DNA of 64,000 nt from JAEUIT01 sp044220875 (lineage in GTDB: Bacteria > Planctomycetota > Phycisphaerae > Phycisphaerales > SM1A02): the NCBI GenBank assembly GCA_044220875.1, contig JBGAQH010000004.1:1-64000 (forward strand), written 5' to 3'. Shown here one piece after another: positions 50,904-60,152 of the stretch. A program made the position numbers and the translations under genes. Every line of letters starts with the position of its first letter. Within the stretch, counting starts at the first letter, position 1. Under the pieces are notes generated by a model that saw only the letters and a list, made by a program, of their open reading frames with translations, was not told the DNA's origin and made no database searches.

Positions 50904-51164
50904 CTACCCACCGCGGCCTTCCCCGAAGTACTTCTCGCTTCGATACCGCAGCCACACCCGCAGCTGCTCCGGCACCTTCTCGCGTTCCGCGGCCGAGAGC
51001 GACTCGTACAGCGCCATCGCCTTCGTGCGCTCGCCGCGGCACGCCGCGTTGTTGTGGGCGTCCCAGCAGGAGCGGGCCAGGCGGATGCGGCGGCAGACCT
51101 CCTTGATGAGGGCGGGGCCGGTCAACGGTCCGTCGCGCGATGTGGGCTTTCTCTTCGCGGGCAT
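50904..51164 (-). CDS. Small basic protein of unknown function
   Basis: An 86-residue protein with no signal or membrane segment, rich in Arg and Lys, mostly helical (L-I-K-E-V-C-R-R-I-R-L-A-R-S-C-W-D and A-M-A-L-Y-E-S-L-S-A-A-E-R-E-K-V). It has 2 Cys and 3 Trp. I recall no family. It is read in the same direction as the RluA gene upstream, with 43 bases between, so they may be co-transcribed. Coding status is inferred from protein-like composition. Confidence 0.5.
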   Translation of the reverse strand: MPAKRKPTSRDGPLTGPALIKEVCRRIRLARSCWDAHNNAACRGERTKAMALYESLSAAEREKVPEQLRVWLRYRSEKYFGEGRGG

Positions 51165-51207
51165 GACACCGGGACCGTACTCGACGCGACCGAACGCACG
51201 CGGGCGA

Positions 51208-51861
51208 TCAGCTCACCCAGCCGGGCTTCGGGGCTCGCGCTTCCGTGCCGTCGATCTCGACTCGCGAGGCGTGCAAGTGCAACAGCTCGTGCGCTGGTCC
51301 GCCGTAGAGTTCGTCCCCGATCAGCGGTTGCCCGAGAAACGCGCATCCGGCTCGAAGCTCATGGCGCTTGCCGGGGCCGATGAGCTCGAGCTCGATCAGG
51401 TCGCCTCGCGAGCGGTCGCGGGCGAGGACCCGCCAGCGAAAGCGGCCGGCGTCGCGGACCTCGCCCATCTCCTTCACCGTGATCTTGATCGAGCCCTTGT
51501 GGCGACTGGTGAAGAAGAGGGTCGCGGAGCCCTCCTCGGGCAGGCCGCTCCGGCAGCGGGCGAGGTAGAACTTGCGGACGCCCAATCCCTCGCGAAAGCG
51601 GCGGCCGAGCTCGGCGTGCGTCTCCCGGTCCTTGGCGACGACGACGCAGCCGCTCGTGTCGCGGTCGAGGCGGTGGACCAAGCCCGATTCGGGCAGTTCC
51701 GCGAGCTCGGGCCGCTCGGTCGCAAGCCAGCTCTCGAGGACGCCCCCGCCCTGCTCTGCGGCCTCGGTGGCCTCGGTCTTTCCCCGAACGGTGTGCCAGC
51801 CGGCGGGCTTCACGACCACCAACCACGTCGGGGTCTCGCTGATGATGCCGGGTCGATCCAT
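51208..51861 (-). CDS. RluA-family pseudouridine synthase
   Basis: A 217-residue single-domain enzyme that isomerises uridine in rRNA or tRNA. The catalytic motif H-R-L-D-R-D-T-S-G (first Asp catalytic) is clear, with K-P-A-G-W-H-T-V-R-G at the start and H-A-S-R-V at the end. There is no S4 domain, so it is of the RluA/TruC size class rather than RluC/D. The start at 51861 is chosen because the in-frame extension upstream runs through a dispersed repeat. Confidence 0.92.
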   Translation of the reverse strand: MDRPGIISETPTWLVVVKPAGWHTVRGKTEATEAAEQGGGVLESWLATERPELAELPESGLVHRLDRDTSGCVVVAKDRETHAELGRRFREGLGVRKFYLARCRSGLPEEGSATLFFTSRHKGSIKITVKEMGEVRDAGRFRWRVLARDRSRGDLIELELIGPGKRHELRAGCAFLGQPLIGDELYGGPAHELLHLHASRVEIDGTEARAPKPGWVS

Positions 51862-51896
51862 CGGGGCACCATACTGGCTTCGCCCCCAACGGGACT

Positions 51897-51947
51897 CGGT
51901 CTGGACTGGGACTGGACTCGGTTTGGACTGGGACTGGCTCCCGCGAC
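51897..51947 (+). repeat. Imperfect tandem GGACTGGGACT repeat
   Basis: Nested direct repeats of (G)GACTGG(G)ACT units (GGTCTGGACTGGGACT then GGTTTGGACTGGGACT) just upstream of rluA. It may be part of the rluA leader on the minus strand; no function known. Confidence 0.75.
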
Positions 51948-52063
51948 CGAAGCCCATTCGAGACGCTCCCGCCCGGCCGTACAATCGCGACGAACCCTCG
52001 GTGTTCGATGCCCGGGCCTCGCCCGGCGCTCTCTCCGCTGTGACGCTTCCGGGCCCTCTGCTT

Positions 52064-52107
52064 CCGCTCTGTGCCCCCTCTGTGCTCTCTGTGTCCTCTG
52101 TGGTGAG
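52064..52107 (+). repeat. Dispersed CACAGAG repeat, inverted partial copy
   Basis: TCTGTG-type units in the reverse orientation to 32.6 kb, without the hairpin half. It lies directly upstream of homogentisate dioxygenase and would fall in its leader. Confidence 0.75.
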
Positions 52108-52148
52108 TCCGTCGTCACCAACGCCAGCGACCCTGTCGCCCCACACCC

Positions 52149-53477
52149 ATGCCCTTCTACACCAAGCTCGGCAAGCTCCCCCCCAAGCGGCACATCCAGT
52201 TCCGTCGTCCGGACGGGGCCCTCTACTCGGAAGAGGTCTTCGGCACCGAGGGCTTCTCCGGCCCGACGTCGACCCTCTACCACATCCATCCGCCGACCCA
52301 GGTGATCGGGTGGAAGGCGCTCTATTCGACCGAAGTCGAATACGTCGAGCGCGAGGTCATGCGCATGCGGCACTCGAAGAGCATGCTCCTGCCGCCGAAG
52401 GGTGATGCGGTGACGGGGCGCACGGTCCTCTTCGGCAACCCCGACGTCGAGATCGGCGTCTGCGCGCCGGCCGAGCCGATGGACTACTTCTTCAAGAACG
52501 CCCAGGGCGACGAGTGCATCTTCATCCACTTCGGCTCGGGCGTGGTGCACACGAGCTTCGGTACGCTGAAGTTCCGCCCCCGCGACTACATCATCATCCC
52601 GAAGGGCGTCACCTACAAGATCCTCTTCGACGAGCCGAAGGCCGACGAGCCCGATCCGCGCTTCCTCCTCATCGAGGTCGCCAACGGCTCGCACATCCTG
52701 CCGCCGCCGCGCTACATCTCAAAGGCAACCGCCCAGTTCCTCGAGCACGCCCCCTACTGCGAGCGTGACCTGAAGACGCCGGAGCTGCCGCTCACCTTCG
52801 ACAAGAAGGGCCAGTACGAGGTCCGCATCAAGTCGCGGAATCTCGTCCACAGCTACATGTACAGGTACCACCCGCTCGACGTCGTCGGCTGGGATGGCTG
52901 CTACTACCCGTACATCTTCAACATCGACGACTTCAGCCCGATCGTCGGCAAGCACCACATGCCGCCGCCGATCCACCAGACCTTCGAGGCGCAGAACTTC
53001 GTGATCTGCTCCTTCTGTCCGCGACTCCTCGATTTCCATCCCGACGCGGTCGTCGTTCCCTACAACCACTCGAACCTCGACTCGGACGAAGTCCTCTACT
53101 ACGTGCAGGGCAACTACAAGGCCCGCAAGGGCATCGAGGTCGGCTCCCTCTCCCTCCACCCGCAGGGCATCCCCCACGGCCCGCACCCGGGAACGGTCGA
53201 GGCGACGATCGGCATGAAGGAGACCAACGAGCTCGCCGTCATGTGCGACACCTTCCGCCCGCTCTATCCGACGAAGGCGGCGCTCGACATCGACGACCTC
53301 AACTATCCGCGCAGTTGGGAAGAGGAACACTTCCCCGTCTCGCTGGGCATGAAGGCCGGCAGCAACGGCAGCAACGGCAGCAACGGCACCAAGTCCAAGG
53401 GAGCGACGCGCGGCAAGGCAGCGAGCGCTCCGAAGTCATCGTCGCGGTCGAGGAAGGCGACGAACACCTGGGACTAG
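52149..53477 (+). CDS. hmgA: Homogentisate 1,2-dioxygenase
   Basis: Cleaves the homogentisate ring to maleylacetoacetate with iron. The 442-residue product covers the whole family: N-terminal cupin, then the iron-binding region with V-P-Y-N-H-S-N-L-D-S-D-E and H-P-Q-G-I-P-H-G-P-H-P-G. An unusual C-terminal tail carries N-G-S repeats (three) and a basic Lys/Arg/Ser segment. The ATG at 52149 fits the family start. hpd is 20 kb upstream and fahA 5 kb downstream, so the pathway is not one operon here. Confidence 0.95.
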   Translation: MPFYTKLGKLPPKRHIQFRRPDGALYSEEVFGTEGFSGPTSTLYHIHPPTQVIGWKALYSTEVEYVEREVMRMRHSKSMLLPPKGDAVTGRTVLFGNPDVEIGVCAPAEPMDYFFKNAQGDECIFIHFGSGVVHTSFGTLKFRPRDYIIIPKGVTYKILFDEPKADEPDPRFLLIEVANGSHILPPPRYISKATAQFLEHAPYCERDLKTPELPLTFDKKGQYEVRIKSRNLVHSYMYRYHPLDVVGWDGCYYPYIFNIDDFSPIVGKHHMPPPIHQTFEAQNFVICSFCPRLLDFHPDAVVVPYNHSNLDSDEVLYYVQGNYKARKGIEVGSLSLHPQGIPHGPHPGTVEATIGMKETNELAVMCDTFRPLYPTKAALDIDDLNYPRSWEEEHFPVSLGMKAGSNGSNGSNGTKSKGATRGKAASAPKSSSRSRKATNTWD

Positions 53478-53564
53478 CGCGTGCGGACCGAGCGCGGCGT
53501 GCGGCGCGAGCATGTCGATCAAGAGGCGCGGCGCTGGCGTGACCCAGCGCCGCGCGTCGTTTCG

Positions 53565-55601
53565 TCACATCCACGCCCCGAGGAGAACACCCAGATCCGC
53601 TGCGTCGGTCGTGCCGTCGCCCGTGAGATCCGCCGCCGCCGTCCCCCAACCGCCAAGCAGGATGCCGAGGTCGCTGGCATCGACATGGCCGTCGCCATTG
53701 AGGTCACCGACGACCGGCAGGCTCGTCCCGACCCAGCGCAGCCCCTGGCCGCGATCGCGCACCGACACCATCGCGTGCGGATCGCTGGACGCGAACGCGA
53801 TGGTGGCCGGATCGGTCCCGGCGATCATCGCGCCGGCTGCGGCCAGGCCGGACTTCAGCGCCTGGGCCGCGCTCGCCGCCGGCGACGACCGAGGGAGCGT
53901 GACAACGGCCTGCTGCACCGTCGCGCCCTCTCCAAGCAGGACTCGAATCGTGCTCGTCATCGGCCAACTCGTTCCCAGCAGCGTCACTGCGTCGAAACTC
54001 GGCTGCGACGCAGCCGCCGGCAGAATCGCGTTCGGCGCCGTGTTCGGATCGACGGGGACGAACACGCTCAAGTGTCGGTTGCCGACGGGCACGACATAGT
54101 CGACGATCACGATGTCATCGGTTCCAACCTCGAGGACGTGATTGCCGCTGATGGCGACCGGCGACTCCTGCACCTGGAATTGGACGTGACCGTCGGGGAA
54201 TTGGGCGAGCCCCTGCTCGACATCGCGCACCGCGCCGTGCACGTCGACGGAGCGCACCGACGTCCGCTGCGCTGCCACCGGCGGCGGAACGGTCGGGTCA
54301 TGCGGGAAGGCCAGCAGCAGGTCATTGCCAAGCAGGCGCCCGTCGGGTAACCCCGAGGCCGCTGCGATCGTCGGCACCTGCGGCGCGGGCAGGGTGACGT
54401 TGACCACCGTGCGCTGGAAACCCACATCGCCGGTGCGTCCCCACGCCGTCACCTGCACGATGAATGAGCCATACGGATACGTCGCGGGAATCGAGAAGGG
54501 AATCTGAACGAAGCAACTGGATGGACATGGCGACGGCAGCGCGCTCACGATCCGCAGGAGGTCTTCCGCATACGGGTCGGTGACCCAGAGTTCGACGTGC
54601 GTAACGTCGTCGCTGTCGACGAGCGTGCTCGAGACCCAGATGTCCTGCCGGAACGAGCCCGGATCGAGCATCGGGACGGTGGTCGAGCTGTCGACGTTCG
54701 AGTGCCCGTCTGGAGTCTGCACCGGTTGCGGGCAGCAGAGTTCGCTCGGCACCCAGCCCGGTCCGGGATTGCACTCCTGCGTGTGGTTGCCGTCAGCGCC
54801 GAGCGCGTTCACCAGCGGGCGCGACCAGGCATGGTCGTTGGTGGCGGAGACCGATCCACCGAGCGACACCGACCACGGAAAGCTCACTCCGACTTGGATG
54901 GCGTTGTCGCAGCTCCACTCGAACGACCCGTCGTAGGTATGGAGGTAGTAGCCGCGCACGAGGAAGCCCACCACCTTGCACTCGTCGCCGGGAAGCGGCG
55001 TGTACTTGAGGGTGAATTGGTAGCGCATCGTGGTCGGCGCCGCCACATCGCTCCCGTCGTCGTATTGGCCCTTCTCGAAACTCTCGGGAGGCGTGAGCTT
55101 CACGCCGTCCCAGGTGCCCGCGCCCCCCTGAACTCCCTCGGGCGACGGGCCGCCAAGGCAGTCGTTGCCGTCGCGCGTGATGCTCTCGACGGTCCAGCGT
55201 CCGCGCCCGTTGATCTCGACGACCAGTTGGTCGTTGCCGTCGGTCGAGTCGGAGCCCTCCGCCTGCAGGCACATCTGCCCGAATGGACCGCGGCTCTTGT
55301 TCCAGCCGACCTTCACCGTGAATGTCGCCTTCTTGAGGATCTTCGGAATGGTCGTGTCCGGGCAGGGATCGCCGAGGAACGCCAGGTCTTCGATGGCGAA
55401 CTGCAGGTCCGCCGGCTGGCCACCGGTGAATCCGTTGTCGGCGTCCATTGATCGCCGGGCCGGCGACTCGGGCGGCAAGTAGTCATCGGCCCACAGTGCG
55501 GGCGGTGGGAAGAGCGCAACGGCCACCGATGCGAATGCGGCGGCCGCATGGACGGGGAAGGACCGCAACGACGGTCGACGAATCGGATCCGGTCGGTTCA
55601 T
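53565..55601 (-). CDS. Large secreted dockerin protein, unknown function
   Basis: A 678-residue product with a signal peptide (hydrophobic 18-38, L-W-A-D). The body is beta-rich with several disulfide-capable cysteines (C-C-P-Q-P, S-P-C-P-S-S-C-F) and sandwich-like strands, no catalytic motif recognised. It ends in two dockerin repeats (D-L-N-G-D-G-H-V-D-A-S-D-L and D-L-T-G-D-G-T-T-D-A-A-D-L). The start at 55601 has GAGGAG about 6 bases upstream. It follows the TSP3-repeat gene (55710-57233) on the same strand by 108 bases. Confidence 0.85.
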   Translation of the reverse strand: MNRPDPIRRPSLRSFPVHAAAAFASVAVALFPPPALWADDYLPPESPARRSMDADNGFTGGQPADLQFAIEDLAFLGDPCPDTTIPKILKKATFTVKVGWNKSRGPFGQMCLQAEGSDSTDGNDQLVVEINGRGRWTVESITRDGNDCLGGPSPEGVQGGAGTWDGVKLTPPESFEKGQYDDGSDVAAPTTMRYQFTLKYTPLPGDECKVVGFLVRGYYLHTYDGSFEWSCDNAIQVGVSFPWSVSLGGSVSATNDHAWSRPLVNALGADGNHTQECNPGPGWVPSELCCPQPVQTPDGHSNVDSSTTVPMLDPGSFRQDIWVSSTLVDSDDVTHVELWVTDPYAEDLLRIVSALPSPCPSSCFVQIPFSIPATYPYGSFIVQVTAWGRTGDVGFQRTVVNVTLPAPQVPTIAAASGLPDGRLLGNDLLLAFPHDPTVPPPVAAQRTSVRSVDVHGAVRDVEQGLAQFPDGHVQFQVQESPVAISGNHVLEVGTDDIVIVDYVVPVGNRHLSVFVPVDPNTAPNAILPAAASQPSFDAVTLLGTSWPMTSTIRVLLGEGATVQQAVVTLPRSSPAASAAQALKSGLAAAGAMIAGTDPATIAFASSDPHAMVSVRDRGQGLRWVGTSLPVVGDLNGDGHVDASDLGILLGGWGTAAADLTGDGTTDAADLGVLLGAWM

Positions 55602-55709
55602 GGCATGCTCCTCGGCGGGACCGGAATGGTCACCGCACCCCGAGCATGCGACGGCGGATCGCTCGCTCCCTCAACGAATCGCGAAGAATCCGCAGGCAGC
55701 CCGAATTCG

Positions 55710-57233
55710 CTACCCTTGCGGACAGCTCCCCCACGCCCCGAGCAGGATCGAGATGTCCGATGACCCAACGAGCCCGTCGCCGTCGAGGTCAATCAGCCCC
55801 GTTCCCCACGCCCCAAGCACCATCGAGAGATCGATGGTGTCGATCGTGCCGTCGGCATTGATGTCGCCAAGACAACCGAAGGGGTCGCACGCGTCGCCGA
55901 TGCCGTCGCCGTCCGCATCGGCCTGGCTCACGTTGGCCTTCGTTGGGCAGTTGTCGCAGGCATCGCCGCGGCCATCGCCGTCGCTGTCGAGCTGGCTGGC
56001 ATTCGGCGTCGCGGGACAGTTGTCGCAGGCGTCGCCGCGGCCGTCGCCGTCGCCATCACGCTGATCGGGATTGGCGATCGCCGGGCAGTTGTCGCAGGCG
56101 TCGGCAACGCCATCGCCGTCGCTGTCGGCCTGGGTCGGATTCGCGATCGCCGGGCAGTTGTCGCACGCATCGCCGATGCCATCGCCGTCCACGTCGGCCT
56201 GCAGCGGATTCGCCAGCGACGGGCAGTTGTCGCACACATCGCCCACCCCATCGCCGTCGCCGTCGGCCTGATCGATGTTGGCGATGCTCGGACAGTTGTC
56301 GCAGGCATCCCCGAGACCATCGCCGTCCGTGTCGAGCTGATCGGGATTCGCCGCGACAAGGCAGTTGTCGCAGAGGTCGCCGACGCCGTCGCCATCGGCG
56401 TCGAGCTGGTCGGCGTTGGCGAGGGCGTAGCAGTTGTCGCATCCGTCGATGACCCCGTCGCCATCGCGATCAAGCTGGCTGTTCGGCGTGCCAAGCTGCA
56501 GACCCTGACCGGGGAAGAGCGGAAACGCGTCAGCGGTGCGATCGAAGCCGAAGGTCGCCCCCGCCGCCTGCGAGAAGGTGTAGGGCCCGGGGTTCGTGCC
56601 CTCAAGCGCGCCGCCCGCCCAGGTCGTCGGCACCTCGGCGCCGCAGGCGTAGAAGCGGAAGACGGCGTTCGGGGAAGCGCTCACCGCAAACGAAACGCCG
56701 CCGAGCGCCGCGGCGTAGCTGTAGTCGTTGGGCGCGTCGCTCCAGCCGACCGCATCGAGGACGGTCACCCCCGCCGGCCAGGATTCCGCGATGCCGTCGT
56801 TGTTCAGATCGATGTCCGTGCCGGTGACCAATGGCGTGCCCGTGACCAGGAGCAGCGTCTCGGAGCCGTTCTCGAGATCCGGGAAGAAGTCGAAGACGAC
56901 GACGTTGGTGCCGCTCGCCGGCGGCGGTACGAGCACCGTCGCGCTGTCCCGAATGAGCAGGAGTCCGTTGCTGCCGAAACTCCAGGTGCCGAGGTTGATC
57001 ACCACGTCGATGACGCCCGCGCCGCCCGCGTCCCCCTCGATGATGACCAGCGACACGCCGGTGAGCTGCTGCCCCGGTTCGCCGGCCAATTCGATCGACT
57101 CGAAGCCGCCGTCAACGCCGGGGGGATTGAAGAGCATCTCGGTCATCCGCGGCGGAATCGCACCGAACGCGCCGGCCACCGCCGTCGCGGCCACGACGCC
57201 TGCCGCCATCATGCTCACCATGCGCTTCTGCAT
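55710..57233 (-). CDS. Secreted thrombospondin-type-3 repeat protein with dockerin repeats
   Basis: A 507-residue product. The start at 57233 has AGGAG upstream and a signal peptide (hydrophobic to about residue 25). The N-terminal part is a lamin-tail-like beta domain (residues 30-230: F-E-S-I-E-L-A-G-E-P-G and D-A-V-G-W-S-D). About nine tandem TSP3 calcium repeats follow, each like D-x-D-G-D-G-x-G-D-A-C-D-N-C-P. Two dockerin repeats end the protein (D-I-N-A-D-G-T-I-D-T-I-D-L and D-L-D-G-D-G-L-V-G-S-S-D). The cysteines in each repeat suggest a stiff, Ca-dependent stalk, with a surface role. Confidence 0.9.
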   Translation of the reverse strand: MQKRMVSMMAAGVVAATAVAGAFGAIPPRMTEMLFNPPGVDGGFESIELAGEPGQQLTGVSLVIIEGDAGGAGVIDVVINLGTWSFGSNGLLLIRDSATVLVPPPASGTNVVVFDFFPDLENGSETLLLVTGTPLVTGTDIDLNNDGIAESWPAGVTVLDAVGWSDAPNDYSYAAALGGVSFAVSASPNAVFRFYACGAEVPTTWAGGALEGTNPGPYTFSQAAGATFGFDRTADAFPLFPGQGLQLGTPNSQLDRDGDGVIDGCDNCYALANADQLDADGDGVGDLCDNCLVAANPDQLDTDGDGLGDACDNCPSIANIDQADGDGDGVGDVCDNCPSLANPLQADVDGDGIGDACDNCPAIANPTQADSDGDGVADACDNCPAIANPDQRDGDGDGRGDACDNCPATPNASQLDSDGDGRGDACDNCPTKANVSQADADGDGIGDACDPFGCLGDINADGTIDTIDLSMVLGAWGTGLIDLDGDGLVGSSDISILLGAWGSCPQG

Positions 57234-57307
57234 CGGGATGTTCTCCTTCGCGCCTCGCGTGTCGACGGCCGCCGCCTTCGGAGATGGAAGCGTATCGAAC
57301 TCCCTCA

Positions 57308-57359
57308 CCCAGACAGCCCACCCAGACAACCCATGCAGACAGCCCACGCAGACAGCCCG
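57308..57359 (+). repeat. 13-bp tandem repeat, four units
   Basis: CCCAGACAGCCCA, CCCAGACAACCCA, TGCAGACAGCCCA, CGCAGACAGCCCG in tandem. The last unit runs straight into the hairpin at 57352-57377. It is upstream of the TSP3 gene (start 57233), within its presumed promoter or leader. Confidence 0.9.
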
Positions 57360-57377
57360 CGCCGAGGCGCGGGCTGT
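57352..57377. other. Strong GC hairpin, possible terminator or leader element
   Basis: An 11-bp stem (ACAGCCCGCGC/GCGCGGGCTGT) with a 4-base loop, just upstream of the TSP3 gene on the minus strand. Neither strand has a T-run after it. Confidence 0.55.
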
Positions 57378-57918
57378 CCCCACTGCATGAGCAGGGCTGA
57401 TCTACTCCGGCGCCCGTCGGAACCCGGGCGCCGTTCCGCTTCAGCCGCGGTGGATCCGGTGATCGATCTGGCGACCGTCACATGGCACGGCGCCACCGCC
57501 TCACGTGGTTTGTTGAAGAGGTCCCGAACGAAGCGGTCCCAGCCATCGCCCCAACGAATGCCCCAAGGGCATTCGGCGCACGGGACGTTCGCGACGCTTC
57601 CGCGCCGCCCGAGCCCCACGCAGTCGCCTGCGTCCGAAGATGCTCACGATGTCCGGTACACACAGTTTGCGACGCCACTGCTGGTCGCCACGCGTGATCG
57701 AGCGAATCTTTGCCACGGCCATACGACCGGCCGCGCTTCCCACACCTCGCAGACTACCGCAATTCGCAGGACAGGCCAACGGCGGCTGCGCCGACTTCAC
57801 GAAAATGCAGCGCTCCTATCGGGCGTGACGTCGGGCTCGATGGAGTTTGCGCAGCGACTGCGCCGGTTCGCTCGTGGATCCCCTCGCGACCGTCGTCGCG
57901 TGAGGCTTCGATGCCTCG
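57378..57918 (+). other. Gene-free stretch between the TSP3 and fumarylacetoacetase genes
   Basis: 541 bases. Several short frames run through it, none with protein-like composition, ribosome site or partner family that I can name. I see no RNA gene or repeat. Confidence 0.5.
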
Positions 57919-59226
57919 CTACGGATTCGTTGCGATGCCGACGACCGCGCCGCGGCACTCGCCAAAGCCGATGCGCCGGGCGCCGGGCGCCTCGCAAGAG
58001 CCGCGGATGATGATCTCGTCGCCGTCCTGCAGGAATTTCCGCTCGCTGCCGTCGGGCATCGCCAACGGCTGCTGACCGCGCCAGGTCCGTTCCATCAGGC
58101 ATCCGCGCGAATCGGGCGTCGGCCCCGAGACGGTGCCGCTGCCGATCAGGTCGCCCGTTCGCATGTTGCATCCGGTCGAGGTGTGATGCGCGATCATCTG
58201 GGCGAAGGTCCAGTACATGTCGCGGAAGCTGCCGCGGGAGACGAGCATCGGCGACATGCGCCGCTGTCGCATCTCCTCGCTCGCGAGCCACACCTCAAGC
58301 GTGATGTCGAGCGAGACGTCGTCGCCCGACTTGAGATAGTCCAGGAGCGGCGGGTCGTTCGCCGTGCGCGGCGGACCGGGCAGCATGAAGGGCTCGAGCG
58401 CCTCCATCGTCACGACCCACGGTGAAATCGTGGTTGCGAAGTTCTTCGCGTTGAACGGGCCGAGCGGCTGGTATTCCCAGCGCTGCACGTCGCGGGCCGA
58501 CCAGTCGTTGAGGAGAACGACACCGAAGATCATCGCCCGGGCCTTCTCGATCTCGATGCGCGTGCCGAGCGGATTGCCGGTCGCCATGAAGACGCCGACC
58601 TCGAGCTCATAGTCGAGTAGCTTGCATGGACCGAAGGTGGGCGGCCCCTCCTCGGCGGTCGAGGTCTGCCCCATCGGGCGCATGACGGGCGTGCCGCTGG
58701 CGACGATCGAGCTGGCCCGGCCGTGATAGCCGACCGGAAGGTGCTTCCAGTTGGGCATGAGCGGCTTGTCCGGCCGGAGCATCGACCCGACGTTGGTCGC
58801 ATGATGGATCGAGGCGTAGAAGTCGCTGTAGTCGCCGACCTCAAAGGGCATGTGCAGCTTCACGTCGCGCTGCGGCTGGAGGAACTTGCGGGCCTGGGCG
58901 GGACCGCGCAACGGACCGTCGAGGCCGAGGAAGTTCTGCAGCGAGCGGCGAAGGTTGTTGCGGGTCGCCGGCCCCATGGCGGCGAAGTCGTTGAGCGAAC
59001 TCCGCAGCAGGGCGTTCTTGGCCGGATCGCTCAGGCCGCCGAGGTATCCCGACTCGGCGGCGCCGCGGACGTCAAGCACCTGATCGCCGATGGCCACGCC
59101 GATGCGGCGGGCGTCGCGGTCATCGCGCGAGAAGACCCCGAACGGCAGGTTTTGGATCGGGAAGTCGGAGGCCGGGTCTTCGGCGCTTTCGACGATCGAA
59201 CGGAGCGAGCGTTCCGACATGCTCAT
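57919..59226 (-). CDS. fahA: Fumarylacetoacetase
   Basis: Hydrolyses fumarylacetoacetate to fumarate and acetoacetate, the last step of tyrosine catabolism. The 435-residue product has the family's N-terminal SH3-like part and the metal/active-site motifs: D-Y-S-D-F-Y-A-S-I-H-H-A (catalytic His region), D-Y-E-L-E-V-G, N-D-W-S-A-R-D and G-T-V-S-G-P. The ATG at 59226 overlaps the stop of the unknown gene upstream by 4 bases (ATGA); 59220 is the alternative. Confidence 0.96.
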   Translation of the reverse strand: MSMSERSLRSIVESAEDPASDFPIQNLPFGVFSRDDRDARRIGVAIGDQVLDVRGAAESGYLGGLSDPAKNALLRSSLNDFAAMGPATRNNLRRSLQNFLGLDGPLRGPAQARKFLQPQRDVKLHMPFEVGDYSDFYASIHHATNVGSMLRPDKPLMPNWKHLPVGYHGRASSIVASGTPVMRPMGQTSTAEEGPPTFGPCKLLDYELEVGVFMATGNPLGTRIEIEKARAMIFGVVLLNDWSARDVQRWEYQPLGPFNAKNFATTISPWVVTMEALEPFMLPGPPRTANDPPLLDYLKSGDDVSLDITLEVWLASEEMRQRRMSPMLVSRGSFRDMYWTFAQMIAHHTSTGCNMRTGDLIGSGTVSGPTPDSRGCLMERTWRGQQPLAMPDGSERKFLQDGDEIIIRGSCEAPGARRIGFGECRGAVVGIATNP

Positions 59227-60152
59227 GAGTGCTTTGCGGAAGAGGGAGCGAGGAGCCGCAGGGCGCGAAGGTCCGCCAGCGGCTCGTCAATGGAACAGGA
59301 ACCGAAGGCGTGGGCGAAGGCGTCGCGGCTCTGGCGCAGCTGGCCGACGGTGAGGCGCCGATCGCGCCAGGCGATCCCGTCGTCGGCCACGCGGAAGGAG
59401 CCCGCGTCCTCGTCGCCGAGGAGCGCGACGAGTTCGGCCTCGTCGATCGCGCCGGTCATGGCCAGCGCCGCCCCGACGAAGAGATTGAGAAACCCATGCT
59501 GCCGGCATCCGACGTCACGGGCTTCGTGGCGCAGCGGGTGATGGAGTCCGGCGGTGGCCTTGAAGGGAACCTCGGCGCGGGCGCAGGCGAGGAGAAACCC
59601 GGCGACCTGCTCGACCGAGGGATGGGCATCGGCGACGAGGCCGCCGGTCCGGATCTTGGCCCCGGCGTCAAGCCCGGCGAGAGCGGCGATGAGTCCGCGC
59701 GGATCGCGGTCGACGGGGATCTCGAAATAGGGGAAGAGGTCATCGGTCACGAGGTCGAGCGCGGCGTCGATCGCGTCGGCGCTCCCGGCCTTCACCTCGA
59801 TGCAGTCGACGTAGGCCGCATCGGCCCCCCGCTCGGCGTGGCGATCGTTGAACCGCTCGATCGCCTCGATGTCCCGCGCAAACCCCGGATCGCCGGCCGG
59901 CGCGGTGAGGGCGGTGATCCCCCAGGCGTCGTCATGCGTCGGACCGGAGACGACGGGAAGGACGCCGTGGGCGAGGCGCTCGAACTCCTCGAAGCGGGCG
60001 ACGGGAATCACCAGCCGGCCGAGGATCCAGCTGTCGCTCCCGGCTCGGCAGGCGGCGTAGCGCGAGATCGTCTCGGCCATCTCGAGCTTCGCGGGAGGGA
60101 AGAGCCCGGCGTAGTCGACGATGCTGGACAGGAGCGTGCGGATCGCTTGCAT
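59223..60152 (-). CDS. Conserved-type protein coupled to fumarylacetoacetase, unknown function
   Basis: A 309-residue soluble protein with no signal. The beta/alpha pattern (Y-V-D-C-I-E-V-K, Y-F-E-I-P-V-D, A-K-I-R-T-G-G, F-K-A-T-A-G-L-H-H-P) suggests a TIM barrel. I recognise no characterised member. Its stop overlaps the fahA start (ATGA), so it is translated with it and probably acts in the same pathway. Maleylacetoacetate isomerase activity is what the window lacks, but no glutathione-S-transferase features are seen; this is speculation. Confidence 0.72.
   Translation of the reverse strand: MQAIRTLLSSIVDYAGLFPPAKLEMAETISRYAACRAGSDSWILGRLVIPVARFEEFERLAHGVLPVVSGPTHDDAWGITALTAPAGDPGFARDIEAIERFNDRHAERGADAAYVDCIEVKAGSADAIDAALDLVTDDLFPYFEIPVDRDPRGLIAALAGLDAGAKIRTGGLVADAHPSVEQVAGFLLACARAEVPFKATAGLHHPLRHEARDVGCRQHGFLNLFVGAALAMTGAIDEAELVALLGDEDAGSFRVADDGIAWRDRRLTVGQLRQSRDAFAHAFGSCSIDEPLADLRALRLLAPSSAKHS

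Noticed and set aside
57308..57359. Possible CRISPR array
   Set aside because: Units are 13 bp in direct tandem with no spacers, and no cas genes are present.
57305..57800. Possible decayed gene upstream of fahA from overlapping minus-strand frames
   Set aside because: The joined frames gave no recognisable family or consistent frameshift, unlike the Avd-like case.
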